Source: Clostridium putrefaciens
GTDB taxonomy: Bacteria > Bacillota > Clostridia > Clostridiales > Clostridiaceae
Reading direction: 5' to 3'
Length of the DNA: 64,000 bases
Assembly: GCF_900461105.1 (NCBI RefSeq)
Contig: NZ_UFWZ01000001.1
Location: 496,001 to 560,000 of the forward strand
Part shown: piece by piece, positions 1-8,372 of the stretch
Layout: the number at the start of each line of letters is the position of its first letter
How positions within the stretch are numbered: position 1 is the stretch's first letter
Program-made: the position numbers and the translations under genes
The notes under the pieces: generated by a model
Databases searched by the model: none
What the model saw: the letters and a program-made list of their open reading frames with translations, nothing else
Told to the model about the DNA's origin: nothing

Positions 1-269
1 CGGGGTTATTTTTTATTTCTTTATTTATATATTAGTATTTATATATTAGTGTTTATATATAGTGTTTATATATAGTCTTATGATTATATTAAGTTTAAAG
101 TATTATGATTGTATTTGGAAGGTATAGTAGTCTGAAGATAATGTGAATAAGTGTATTATTATAGATATTATAATAAATTTGTGTATAATTATAGGTAGGA
201 TATAAGTTTATTTATGTATTATAAAAGTGGTATGTTGATAGACTAAATTTATTATTATTTGGAGGAGTT
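1..269. other. AT-rich intergenic region upstream of murJ
   Basis: No gene is visible here. The first 75 bases hold a short tandem repeat (listed separately). The rest is AT-rich sequence leading to the Shine-Dalgarno GGAGGAG at about 261, seven bases before the murJ start. The window edge prevents seeing what lies further upstream. Confidence 0.6.
22..75. repeat. Tandem repeat, four units of 13-14 bp
   Basis: Two identical 14-bp units TATTTATATATTAG at 22-35 and 36-49 are followed by two identical 13-bp units TGTTTATATATAG at 50-62 and 63-75. This is a low-complexity AT repeat. No function is apparent. Confidence 0.8.
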
Positions 270-1826
270 ATGAATAAAAATAAGGTAGCTAAATCAGCTA
301 GTATAGTGATAATTATTACGGTTTTAAGTAAGCTTTTAGGATTTTTTAGGGATACTCTAATAGCAGGAACCTTTGGTACTACTTATCAAACTGATGCTTA
401 TAATATGGCGATTACCATACCGAGTATTATGTTTGGTATATTTGGACTTGCTATAACTACTACATTTATACCTATATTAAATGAGACTTTTAATTCTAAG
501 GGTAAGGAAGAGATGTTTAACTTTGCTAATAATATAATGAATATACTTTTAGGATTATCTCTTGTATTATGTTTTATTTCTTGGTTTTTCGCACCACAAA
601 TTGTGAGAATTATAGCTCCGAAATTCACTGGTGAAATTTATGAATTAACGGTTAAACTTACGAGACTAAGTTCTATTAATATATTATTTATGTCTATGAA
701 TAGTGGTTATATAGCTGTACTTCAGACTTTAGATGACTTTATAGCACCAGCTTTAATAGGGTTTATGATTAATATTCCTATAATAATATATATATTAATC
801 GGTAGCCCTTCTGTTGATGGACTTATGGTTGCTACTGGAATAGGGTATGTTTTGCAGGTTCTTATACAAATTCCGTGGCTTATTAAGCATAATTATAAAT
901 ATGAGCCTTTTATTGATTTTAAAGATCAAAGGATAAAAAGTATGCTTGGGCTTATAATTCCTATACTTATAGGGGCTAGTGTAAACCAAATTAATTCTTT
1001 GGTGGATAAAACTATAGGGTCAGGTCTTCCTCACGGGAGTATTTCTGCGCTTAATTTTTCACAAAAGATAAATGCACTTATGTATTCTATTTTTGGAATT
1101 GCTATAGTTACTGTAATGTACCCTAGATTTGCAAATGAGGCTAATGAAGATAATTTGAAAAGGTTTAAGATGTACATAAGTAAGTCTATTAATAATATCA
1201 ATTTAATAATGATACCAGCAACTGTTGGGATTATTGTATTGAGTACTCCTTTGGTGAAGTTTATATTTCAAAGGGGGGCTTTTGATGAAAGCTCTGTACA
1301 GATGACGTCTATTTCTCTTACTTTTTATTCTCTAGGAGTTATATTTTATGGTATGAGGGATATACTAAATAGAGCCTTTTATTCTCTGAAGGATACGAAA
1401 ATCCCTATGATCAATGGTGCAATTGGAATGATTATAAATATAGTATTAAATTTGATTTTGGTTAGGTTTATGGGTATAGGTGGACTAGCTCTTTCAACTT
1501 CTGTATCAGCCTTTGCTTGTGCTATGTTATTAATGTTTAGCTTAAGGAGGAAGATAGGAAGTTTTAACGGTAAGAGGATACTTTCAAGTACTATTAAGAT
1601 AACTATTTCATCCCTTGTTATGGGTGGAGTTTGTAGTTTATCTTATAAGCTTTTATCATTAAAACTTGGGGAGATATCTTCATTGTTTATTACTATAATA
1701 ATTAGTGTTATAATATACATTATTATGCTTATATTTTTAAGGGTAAAGGAATTCTTCGATGCGCTAAGAATGCTTAAAAAAAGGCTAAGTGTTAAGGAAG
1801 AAGGTAATGCAGTTATTGCATCTTAA
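270..1826 (+). CDS. murJ: Lipid II flippase MurJ (MviN family)
   Basis: An integral membrane protein of the MOP exporter superfamily. MurJ flips lipid II across the cytoplasmic membrane for peptidoglycan synthesis. At 518 residues it has the usual family length. The N-terminus carries the typical start (SKLLGFFRDTLIAGTFG at about 20-36), and about 14 hydrophobic segments run to about residue 495, with a short charged tail. The arginine in GFFRD corresponds to a conserved MurJ residue. The ATG is preceded by GGAGGAG with good spacing. The galE gene follows after 46 bases and an LCP ligase after that, giving an envelope cluster. A related polysaccharide flippase cannot be fully excluded, but the MviN pattern is clear. 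Confidence 0.9.
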   Translation: MNKNKVAKSASIVIIITVLSKLLGFFRDTLIAGTFGTTYQTDAYNMAITIPSIMFGIFGLAITTTFIPILNETFNSKGKEEMFNFANNIMNILLGLSLVLCFISWFFAPQIVRIIAPKFTGEIYELTVKLTRLSSINILFMSMNSGYIAVLQTLDDFIAPALIGFMINIPIIIYILIGSPSVDGLMVATGIGYVLQVLIQIPWLIKHNYKYEPFIDFKDQRIKSMLGLIIPILIGASVNQINSLVDKTIGSGLPHGSISALNFSQKINALMYSIFGIAIVTVMYPRFANEANEDNLKRFKMYISKSINNINLIMIPATVGIIVLSTPLVKFIFQRGAFDESSVQMTSISLTFYSLGVIFYGMRDILNRAFYSLKDTKIPMINGAIGMIINIVLNLILVRFMGIGGLALSTSVSAFACAMLLMFSLRRKIGSFNGKRILSSTIKITISSLVMGGVCSLSYKLLSLKLGEISSLFITIIISVIIYIIMLIFLRVKEFFDALRMLKKRLSVKEEGNAVIAS

Positions 1827-1872
1827 GGGTATAGTATAAATAATTTTTAAATAAAGATAGGGTGGTGGTTAT

Positions 1873-2880
1873 ATGTCTATACTAATTACTGGAGGGGCAG
1901 GATATATTGGAAGTCATACCTCTGTGGAGTTATTAAAAGCAGGTTATGACATTGTAATAGCTGATAACTTTTCTAATAGTAAGCCTGAGGTTTTAAATCG
2001 TATTGAGGAATTGACAGGAAAGAAGTTTAAATTTTATGAGATTGATATTTTAGATAGGGATTCTTTAAATAAGGTGTTCTTAGAGAATAGTATTGAGGCT
2101 GTTATACATTTTGCAGGGCTTAAGTCTGTGGGTGAATCTGTAGCAATGCCTATAAGCTATTATTATAACAATATTACAGGGAGCCTCATTCTTGCTGAAG
2201 TTATGGCAAAACATGATGTAAAGAAAATAGTGTTTAGTTCCTCGGCAACGGTATATGGTATGAATAATGTTTCACCATTAACTGAGGATTTACCTCTTAG
2301 CACAACTAATCCTTATGGAAGCACTAAGCTTATGATTGAACAAATATTTCAAGATATATATGTGTCTGATAAGGACTGGAGCATTGCTCTTCTTAGATAT
2401 TTCAATCCTATAGGTGCACATGAAAGTGGCAGAATTGGAGAGGATCCAAAGGGAACACCTAATAATATAATGCCATATATTACTCAAGTGGCTGTGGGTA
2501 AAAGAGACAAGTTAAGCATTTTTGGCGATGACTACGATACTCATGATGGCACAGGGGTAAGGGATTATATCCATGTAGTAGATCTTGCAAAGGGACATTT
2601 AAAGGCAGTAGAAAAGATTATGGGAACTAAAGGTATAGATGCTTATAATCTTGGTACAGGCATAGGATATAGTGTTTTAGACCTAGTAAAGAACTTTGAA
2701 GAAGCTACAGGCGTTAAAGTACCCTACGTTATAACAAAAAATAGACCAGGAGATATTGCTACCTGCTTTTCAGATCCTACAAAAGCACTTAAAGAGCTAG
2801 GATGGAAGACAGAAAAGACACTTAAAGATATGTGCAAGGACTCCTGGAGATGGCAATCAAATAACAAAGCAGGTTATTAA
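1873..2880 (+). CDS. galE: UDP-glucose 4-epimerase
   Basis: A cytoplasmic NAD-dependent SDR enzyme interconverting UDP-glucose and UDP-galactose, which supplies sugar nucleotides for envelope polysaccharides. The Rossmann motif GGAGYIGSH is at residues 7-15, the catalytic serine region SSSATVYG at 122-129, and the YGSTK catalytic Tyr/Lys at 148-152. At 335 residues it has the normal GalE length. The RBS AGGGTGGTGG precedes the ATG. It lies between murJ and an LCP ligase on the same strand with short gaps, so co-transcription is likely. It could also act on N-acetylated UDP-hexoses. That specificity cannot be read from the sequence. Confidence 0.92.
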   Translation: MSILITGGAGYIGSHTSVELLKAGYDIVIADNFSNSKPEVLNRIEELTGKKFKFYEIDILDRDSLNKVFLENSIEAVIHFAGLKSVGESVAMPISYYYNNITGSLILAEVMAKHDVKKIVFSSSATVYGMNNVSPLTEDLPLSTTNPYGSTKLMIEQIFQDIYVSDKDWSIALLRYFNPIGAHESGRIGEDPKGTPNNIMPYITQVAVGKRDKLSIFGDDYDTHDGTGVRDYIHVVDLAKGHLKAVEKIMGTKGIDAYNLGTGIGYSVLDLVKNFEEATGVKVPYVITKNRPGDIATCFSDPTKALKELGWKTEKTLKDMCKDSWRWQSNNKAGY

Positions 2881-2913
2881 AACCCCATAGGACATAAAAT
2901 TTAAGGGTAGGGT

Positions 2914-3837
2914 GTGAAGGTTATGGGAAAATCTAAAAGAACATTTAATAATAAATCTAAAAAGACTAAGATAATATTGGGTACATTTGCTATGCTTTTT
3001 ATTGTGATCTTTATTCTTTATAAGAATACTAATAAGATGCAGTATAAAGATATTAAGCTTCCAGATAGTGAGCTTGGAATAAATGAAGAGATGGTTACTA
3101 AAGAAGATGAGAGAAATATAACTAATATACTTTTGCTTGGTGTAGATAATGAGGAAGATGCTTCTGATTCAATTATGGTTCTTTCTATTAATAAGGATAA
3201 GAGTAGTTTAAAGTTAACATCTATTATGAGGGATAGTTACATATTCTTTGGTGATGATAAGGTAAATAAGTTGAATTATGCTTATCATTACGGTGGGCCA
3301 GAACTTTCTGTAAAGACAATAAACGAAAATTATGATTTAGATATAAGGGATTATGTAAAGGTTGATTTTAATGGACTTGATAATATCATAGATGGTTTAG
3401 GTGGAATTGAAATGGATATAACATCTGAAGAGCTACCCATTATAAACGGGCTTAAAAAGGGTGGTAAACAAACTCTTAATGGAGCCCAAGCTGTGATTTA
3501 TTCTAGGATTAGAAAAGTAGGTAACAATGATTATGGAAGAACAGATAGGCAAAGAAAGGTCATGCAAGAGATTCTTAGAAAGTTAAACTCTGTTCCGGTA
3601 ACTCAGTATCGTAAGTTAATATCTAGTCTTAGTGAATATGTTGAAACTAGTATTAGTACTACAGAACTTGTAGGTATGGCTTCAAAGTCATCAGGTTTTA
3701 AGAATAGTAGAATGGAAGAGCTTAGAATTCCTCTAGATGGAACTCATAAGGATGAATATATAAACAATTTATTTTATCTTAAGTGGAATAAGGAGAAAAA
3801 TGTTCAAGGAATTCATGATTTTATTTACGGTGAGTAG
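2914..3837 (+). CDS. LytR-CpsA-Psr (LCP) family ligase
   Basis: A membrane-anchored enzyme of the family that transfers undecaprenyl-linked glycopolymers (teichoic acid or capsule) to peptidoglycan. There is a short basic N-terminus, one transmembrane segment at about 20-37, then an extracellular LCP domain at about 70-225. The domain carries the conserved NILLLGVDN strand, the SIMRDSYI arginine/aspartate motif and DYGRTDRQR, which supplies the pyrophosphate-binding arginines. The 307-residue length is normal. Two starts are possible: GTG at 2914 or ATG at 2923, both near GGGTAGGGTG, and the sequence does not decide between them. A strong terminator follows at 3879. The neighbours murJ and galE support a wall-polymer role. 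Confidence 0.88.
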   Translation: MKVMGKSKRTFNNKSKKTKIILGTFAMLFIVIFILYKNTNKMQYKDIKLPDSELGINEEMVTKEDERNITNILLLGVDNEEDASDSIMVLSINKDKSSLKLTSIMRDSYIFFGDDKVNKLNYAYHYGGPELSVKTINENYDLDIRDYVKVDFNGLDNIIDGLGGIEMDITSEELPIINGLKKGGKQTLNGAQAVIYSRIRKVGNNDYGRTDRQRKVMQEILRKLNSVPVTQYRKLISSLSEYVETSISTTELVGMASKSSGFKNSRMEELRIPLDGTHKDEYINNLFYLKWNKEKNVQGIHDFIYGE

Positions 3838-3878
3838 ATAATTATATAAGTATGTGGAAGCTGTTAGAGTTAATTGTT

Positions 3879-3932
3879 AGCACCTAAGATGTTAACCCAT
3901 TAAAAGGGGATATCTTAGGTGCTTCCTTTATT
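3879..3932. terminator. Hairpin terminator downstream of the LCP gene
   Basis: Perfect 12-bp arms AGCACCTAAGAT (3879-3890) and ATCTTAGGTGCT (3912-3923) are followed by TCCTTTATTT on the plus strand. It probably ends the murJ-galE-LCP transcript. It also faces the convergent ThiM-like gene ending at 3952. Confidence 0.8.
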
Positions 3933-3951
3933 TAGTTTTGTCATTTCTTGT

Positions 3952-4779
3952 TTATAGTTCTTTTATAGAAATATTTGCATACTCTTCTAGTTCTTCTGGT
4001 GTAATGTTTGATAGGGCATCGTGTAGGTAAAGTTTGAAGGTTCTATTGCCGTCCAATTCTTTTAATCTTTTTTCAGCCATTTCTCCTGAGATTCCCATGA
4101 TTAGGATTCCAAGAACGGTACTTAAGAAATAGTCATCAGTATGGCCACTAAAGGTTGTTATTAATGCCCCTGTGCTAGATCCTGTACCAACTACCCTTTG
4201 AAGTCTTGGTGTACCGTTTTTAATCTTCACTAGGGTTTTACCGTCGGTTATTATGTCTTCTTTCCCTGTCATTGATACTATCATGTTTCTATCCTTTGCA
4301 AGTTTTACGCAACACTCTTCACCGTCTGATTCATCTTCAAAGGAGTCTATTCCTTTAGCTTTGGCTTCGTATCCTAGAATAGTTTTGATTTCACCTAAAT
4401 TTCCTTTTAATATAGAAATTTGTACCTCATCTAACACTCTTTTTATAGCTTCACCTCTAAAGGGGCTTGCTGATATTGCAGCTGGGTCTAGCATAACAGG
4501 AACATTAAATTTATTAGCTGACCTACCTATGTTAACCATAATATCTAGATACTCACGAGTTATAGTACCAAAATTAAGCATCACAGCATTTACTCCTGCG
4601 TGAGGAATTATGTTATGTGACTCTACAATGTCATCTGTAAGCACAGGTGAACCACCAGCATAAACGCAGCAGTCTACAAGGTCTAGTGCTGTAACATAGT
4701 TTGTCATAAATGTTATTAGAGGCTTATCCCCTGTATATTTTTTGTTTAATAAGCTTTTTAAACTCTTTATGAGTTCCAA
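3952..4779 (-). CDS. ThiM-like hydroxyethylthiazole kinase paralog lacking the conserved Cys
   Basis: A ribokinase-fold protein of the ThiM family, which phosphorylates 4-methyl-5-hydroxyethylthiazole in thiamine salvage. Family motifs are visible: TNYVTALD near 26-33, AGGSPVLTDD at 41-50, MLDPAA near 96-101 and the glycine-rich anion hole GTGSSTGALI at 198-207. The position normally occupied by Cys in GTGC (Cys198 in Bacillus subtilis numbering) is Ser201 here, whereas the adjacent paralog keeps the Cys. At 275 residues it is normal length. The RBS GAGGTGA precedes the ATG. It lies 145 bases downstream of the paralog, separated by an inverted repeat. It may be a kinase with altered activity or substrate. 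I am confident of family, not of substrate. Confidence 0.8.
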   Translation of the reverse strand: MELIKSLKSLLNKKYTGDKPLITFMTNYVTALDLVDCCVYAGGSPVLTDDIVESHNIIPHAGVNAVMLNFGTITREYLDIMVNIGRSANKFNVPVMLDPAAISASPFRGEAIKRVLDEVQISILKGNLGEIKTILGYEAKAKGIDSFEDESDGEECCVKLAKDRNMIVSMTGKEDIITDGKTLVKIKNGTPRLQRVVGTGSSTGALITTFSGHTDDYFLSTVLGILIMGISGEMAEKRLKELDGNRTFKLYLHDALSNITPEELEEYANISIKEL

Positions 4780-4795
4780 AATATCACCTCAATTA

Positions 4796-4833
4796 TAGCT
4801 TAGGTAAATTTATTTTCATTATTACCTAAGCTA
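4796..4833. other. 12-bp perfect inverted repeat between the two thiM-like genes
   Basis: Arms TAGCTTAGGTAA (4796-4807) and TTACCTAAGCTA (4822-4833) have a 14-base loop. There is no T-run on either side. It could be an attenuating or RNA-stabilising hairpin in the intercistronic region, or an operator immediately upstream of the second gene. Confidence 0.6.
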
Positions 4834-4924
4834 ATTATTTAAATAGATTTGTTTTAGGATTTTATTTATAAGTTATATTATGGCATTTATTTGTTCTAGA
4901 ATTTGTTAATGGTTTATATTAGAT

Positions 4925-5752
4925 CTATTTAACAATTTGCATATTAGCCTTAGATTTTATTTTATCTTCATTTTCCACTATAGTAGACAATGTGTCTATT
5001 AAATTAACTTTAAACTTATAATGTCCTTCATCTTCTTTTGTAATTTCACTTGCAAGCTCGCCAGCCACGCCCATAAGCATTATAGCTGTGGATGCTGCTA
5101 ATACGTAATCATCAGTAACTCCACAATAGGTAGCAACCATAGCACCTAGAATGCAACCAGTACCAATAACTTTTGGAAGCCTGTCTGTACCATTTTCAAT
5201 AACAATTATTCTTTCACCATCAGTGATTATGTCTTTTGGCCCAGTCATTGCTACTACTAGGTTTCTTTCTTTTGCAAGCTTTATACAGAATTCCTCAGCG
5301 CCTTCAGGATTTTCATTAGAATCTACACCTTTAGAATTTGTCTTAAGACCAAGGCAGGCTTTAATTTCACCAAGGTTTCCCTTTATTACGGAAACATTAA
5401 GCTCATCCAGCATTCTTTGGATAATCATAGTTCTAAAAGGTGTAATGCTAGTTGCTACAGGATCTATTACTATAGGAATGCCTCTTTCGGTAGCTTTTTT
5501 ACCAGCTTCCATCATAGAATGATACTGCTTTTCTGTTATAGTTCCTATATTAAATATTAATGCGTCTACGTTGCCGTATTCTACAACATCCGCAGCATCT
5601 ATAGAATCATCTGTCATTACAGGACTTCCTCCTATGTAGGATGTTACACTAGTAGCATCATTTGCAGTAACATAGTTTACAGCAAAATCTACAAGCGGGT
5701 TCTTCTCCATTGTAAGTCTAATTAGGTCTATTGATTTATCTATATAGTTCAT
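4925..5752 (-). CDS. thiM: Hydroxyethylthiazole kinase ThiM
   Basis: ThiM phosphorylates the thiazole alcohol for thiamine salvage in the cytoplasm. Motifs: VNYVTANDA at about 25-33, GGSPVMTDD at 41-49, VIDPVA at 95-100, and the conserved anion-hole Cys in GTGC at residue 200. The frame stays open to 5779, but AAGGAG sits nine bases before the internal ATG at 5752. That start gives 275 residues, exactly the paralog's length, so I use it. A sigma-A promoter with an overlapping Fur-box match lies just upstream, and no TPP riboswitch is visible. Iron-responsive control of this pair is therefore an inference from sequence. The second ThiM-like gene follows and probably shares the transcript. Confidence 0.87.
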   Translation of the reverse strand: MNYIDKSIDLIRLTMEKNPLVDFAVNYVTANDATSVTSYIGGSPVMTDDSIDAADVVEYGNVDALIFNIGTITEKQYHSMMEAGKKATERGIPIVIDPVATSITPFRTMIIQRMLDELNVSVIKGNLGEIKACLGLKTNSKGVDSNENPEGAEEFCIKLAKERNLVVAMTGPKDIITDGERIIVIENGTDRLPKVIGTGCILGAMVATYCGVTDDYVLAASTAIMLMGVAGELASEITKEDEGHYKFKVNLIDTLSTIVENEDKIKSKANMQIVK

Positions 5753-5802
5753 ATAAAAATTCTCCTTTATTTGATGCATATAATATTTTTCACATCACTA
5801 TT

Positions 5803-5821
5803 GATAATGATAATGAATATC
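5803..5821 (-). promoter_or_regulatory. Fur box (iron regulation)
   Basis: GATAATGATAATGAATATC matches 17 of 19 positions of the classical Fur consensus GATAATGATAATCATTATC. It covers the -10 element of the promoter for the thiM pair, a position expected to repress when Fur is bound. Confidence 0.7.
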
Positions 5822-5835
5822 AAGGGGTTTGTCAA
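5807..5835 (-). promoter_or_regulatory. Sigma-A promoter for the thiM pair
   Basis: On the minus strand TTGACA (5835-5830) and TATCAT (5812-5807) are separated by 17 bases. The predicted transcription start near 5800 gives a leader of about 50 nt before the chosen thiM start. Confidence 0.65.
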
Positions 5836-5869
5836 TAAGGAGATTATTAAAGAAGGGTTATTGATTAAA

Positions 5870-5903
5870 AGTAAAAAGGTGCCAACCTCTAAGAGATTGG
5901 CAC
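5870..5903 (-). terminator. Terminator downstream of the SH3b-NlpC/P60 gene
   Basis: On the minus strand GTGCCAA and TTGGCAC arms (5879-5885 and 5897-5903) are followed by CTTTTTACTTTT. It lies 130 bases beyond the stop of the hydrolase gene and is oriented to end its transcript. Confidence 0.75.
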
Positions 5904-6032
5904 TGACACTTATAAATATGGCTAAGTGAAATTAAATAATTTAAGTAAATACAAAGCCTTTGCTGACGCTGTTATTAACCATTTTACAATGTAATTATAC
6001 TATAGATATGGTATATAGAGTATTATTATAAA

Positions 6033-8087
6033 TTAAATTACTCGTCTTATTCTACTTACTTTGTACCAAGGTACGTCCACGATTCTAAGAAAATTTCTTG
6101 AGTTTGGTGACTCTATCCATTTTCCATCGCCTATGTACATACCTACATGGTTAAGGTCGCTGAAAAATAGTAGATCACCAGGTTTCACGTTGGCTTTAGA
6201 TACTTCTACTCCATTATTTATTTGGTCCCAGGTAGTTCTTCCAATATTTACACCAGCTTGTCTAAATCCCCATTGCATAAGGCTTGAACAGTCAAATGAT
6301 CTATATCCAGAATTTATATATTTAATTGGTATGTTGTACATACCCCTTTTAGCCTGATTTGGGAAACGTAGTATAAGTGAATTTAGTGTATCTGTTGTTA
6401 AAAACTCTCCAGAACCTCCCCATATATAAGGGCTGCCAAGCTGTGATGCCATTGCACTAATGACAATATTATATATATTTTCATAATCCACAGGATCTTT
6501 TGAGTTTGAATCATACGCCATTTTAACGTAGTCTTTACCAACGTATCCAGTCTTACCATCATAGATAATCTTATACCATTGTCCTGAAGTTCCTATAATA
6601 TTGCAAGTTTTTCCGGGTAATATATAAGCTATAACTTGACTATCATCTGAAGTACTTGGTTTACTTCTAAGTCTTAAATTAGTACTAACATTATGGATGA
6701 TACCAACGCCAATATCTTTTAATACTTCATCAGGTATTGATGGAGTAGGAGGTGTTGGCGGATTAATATCAGGAACTTCACTTCCTAAGACATTAGTATA
6801 ATCTTTGTGGATATAACCAACCTTATTATCACATTCAATAAAGTACCAATCCCCAGATTTGCCATTTATATTAAATCTTTGATCTGATATTAAGTAAGAA
6901 ATTACAGAGGAATTAGTATTAGGCTCTTTCCTCATCCTTAAATTAGTTATTACATTAATAACTGAACCTTTAGATGGCTTGTCTCCACTTGGAACCTCTA
7001 TAGGTGGATTTGTTGTATTATCTCCAAGTTCTTTTACATAATCCTTATGGACATATCCAACCTTGCCATTAGATTCTATGAGATACCAGTGGCTAATCTT
7101 ATCCTTTATGTTAAACTTTTGTCCGTTATTTAAGGAACCAATAACGGAACCTGAAGTACTAGCAGAGGATCTTATTCTTAAATTAGAATTTACGTTAACA
7201 ACGACACCACTTGAATATGCTGTGTCATTAGGAGTTTTAGTTGGATTTTCTACTGGTTTTGTAGGGGGATTAGAATTAAGTTCTTTTACATAATCCTTAT
7301 GGATATAACCAGACTTTCCACCGACATCCACGCTATACCAATCGCCAACTTTACCTTTTATGTTAAATTGTTGTCTATTTATTAGTTGACCAACTACGGA
7401 ATAATTCATTCCAGCAGACTCTCTAATATTTAGATTAGTATTTACATTGATAACTTCACCTTTAGAAGAGGTCGTGTTTTTAGCAACATCTGTAGGTGGT
7501 TTTGAAGGAACATCATTATTAATTTCTTTTACATAATCTTTATGGATATAGCCAGTCTTACCATTAACTTCTATAAGGTACCATTGTCCAGACTTTTCTT
7601 TTATGTTAAATCTATCACCACTTCTTAAATAACCAACAATAGGAGAAGATGTACTAGAAGATGATCTTATTCTTAAATTAGTACTTACATTAATAACTTC
7701 ACCCTTAAAAGAACTTCCTATATTGGACTTTTTAACTGATGTTGTAGAGGTATCGTCATAAAGTTCTTTTACAAAGTCCTTGTGTACATAACCTATAATG
7801 CCATCAAAATCTATGTTATACCAATGTCCAGTTTTACCTTTTATGTTAAATTGTTGACCTTTTACTAAGTGGCCTAATGTGGAGGAATTAGTTCCAGCCG
7901 ATTCTCTAATGTTTAAATTAGTACTTACATTAATAACTTCACCTTTAGAGGCCTTAATTTCAACAGAACTTTTAACATTTGATGTGTTATTCTGATCTTC
8001 AATAGCGTAAACAGGGTTGTCTGTAAAATTAATACTACTAACAATGCTAGCAGAAATAATAAACATTGATATTTTCTTTTTATTCAT
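6033..8087 (-). CDS. Secreted peptidoglycan hydrolase with six SH3b domains and a C-terminal NlpC/P60 domain
   Basis: A probable cell-wall endopeptidase of 684 residues. An N-terminal signal peptide (basic start, hydrophobic 6-20, then ...NPVYA near 28) is followed by six bacterial SH3 repeats at about 49-108, 129-189, 210-270, 293-353, 373-433 and 461-523. Each has the pattern NLxxR...WYxIxxxGKxGYxxKDYV. Pro/Thr-rich linkers separate them. The NlpC/P60 domain spans about 535-684 with catalytic Cys600 in FDCSSL and His647 in NHVGMYIG. About 36 residues are inserted between the YIWGGSG strand and the catalytic Cys, where most family members have only a few. Repeats 1 and 3, and 2 and 4, resemble each other most. 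SH3b domains usually bind peptidoglycan. GGAGGTT precedes the ATG. A terminator follows. Confidence 0.9.
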   Translation of the reverse strand: MNKKKISMFIISASIVSSINFTDNPVYAIEDQNNTSNVKSSVEIKASKGEVINVSTNLNIRESAGTNSSTLGHLVKGQQFNIKGKTGHWYNIDFDGIIGYVHKDFVKELYDDTSTTSVKKSNIGSSFKGEVINVSTNLRIRSSSSTSSPIVGYLRSGDRFNIKEKSGQWYLIEVNGKTGYIHKDYVKEINNDVPSKPPTDVAKNTTSSKGEVINVNTNLNIRESAGMNYSVVGQLINRQQFNIKGKVGDWYSVDVGGKSGYIHKDYVKELNSNPPTKPVENPTKTPNDTAYSSGVVVNVNSNLRIRSSASTSGSVIGSLNNGQKFNIKDKISHWYLIESNGKVGYVHKDYVKELGDNTTNPPIEVPSGDKPSKGSVINVITNLRMRKEPNTNSSVISYLISDQRFNINGKSGDWYFIECDNKVGYIHKDYTNVLGSEVPDINPPTPPTPSIPDEVLKDIGVGIIHNVSTNLRLRSKPSTSDDSQVIAYILPGKTCNIIGTSGQWYKIIYDGKTGYVGKDYVKMAYDSNSKDPVDYENIYNIVISAMASQLGSPYIWGGSGEFLTTDTLNSLILRFPNQAKRGMYNIPIKYINSGYRSFDCSSLMQWGFRQAGVNIGRTTWDQINNGVEVSKANVKPGDLLFFSDLNHVGMYIGDGKWIESPNSRNFLRIVDVPWYKVSRIRRVI

Positions 8088-8372
8088 ATTTAATTTAACC
8101 TCCGATTATTTAAATTATTAAGATATTTAGTAATAAATAGATACTTTATAGTTTAATTTAATTATACATCATAATGTTAAAAGTTTTAATGGATAAATGA
8201 AAATAGTTCCAATTGCAGAAGGGAAAGTTGTGATTTAAGAGCTTCAAAGAAAGACGGATAAATAGAAATTAAAGTGGGAAAACTAATTTAAGGAGATAAA
8301 ACTAAGTTAAACAAACAGAATTTAAAATGAAAGAACTAATGGGTAAAATAAGACTCAAAAGGAGGCGATTTT

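Noticed and set aside
398-628. Antisense frames inside murJ, brnQ, ftsX, dnaE, rlmD and other genes
   Set aside because: They are shadows of well-supported genes on the other strand, without ribosome sites or family patterns.
5753-5860. TPP riboswitch upstream of the thiM pair
   Set aside because: The conserved CTGAGA and the ACCTGAT/GGxTAATxCC core are absent on the minus strand, and the leader is too short (about 50 nt).
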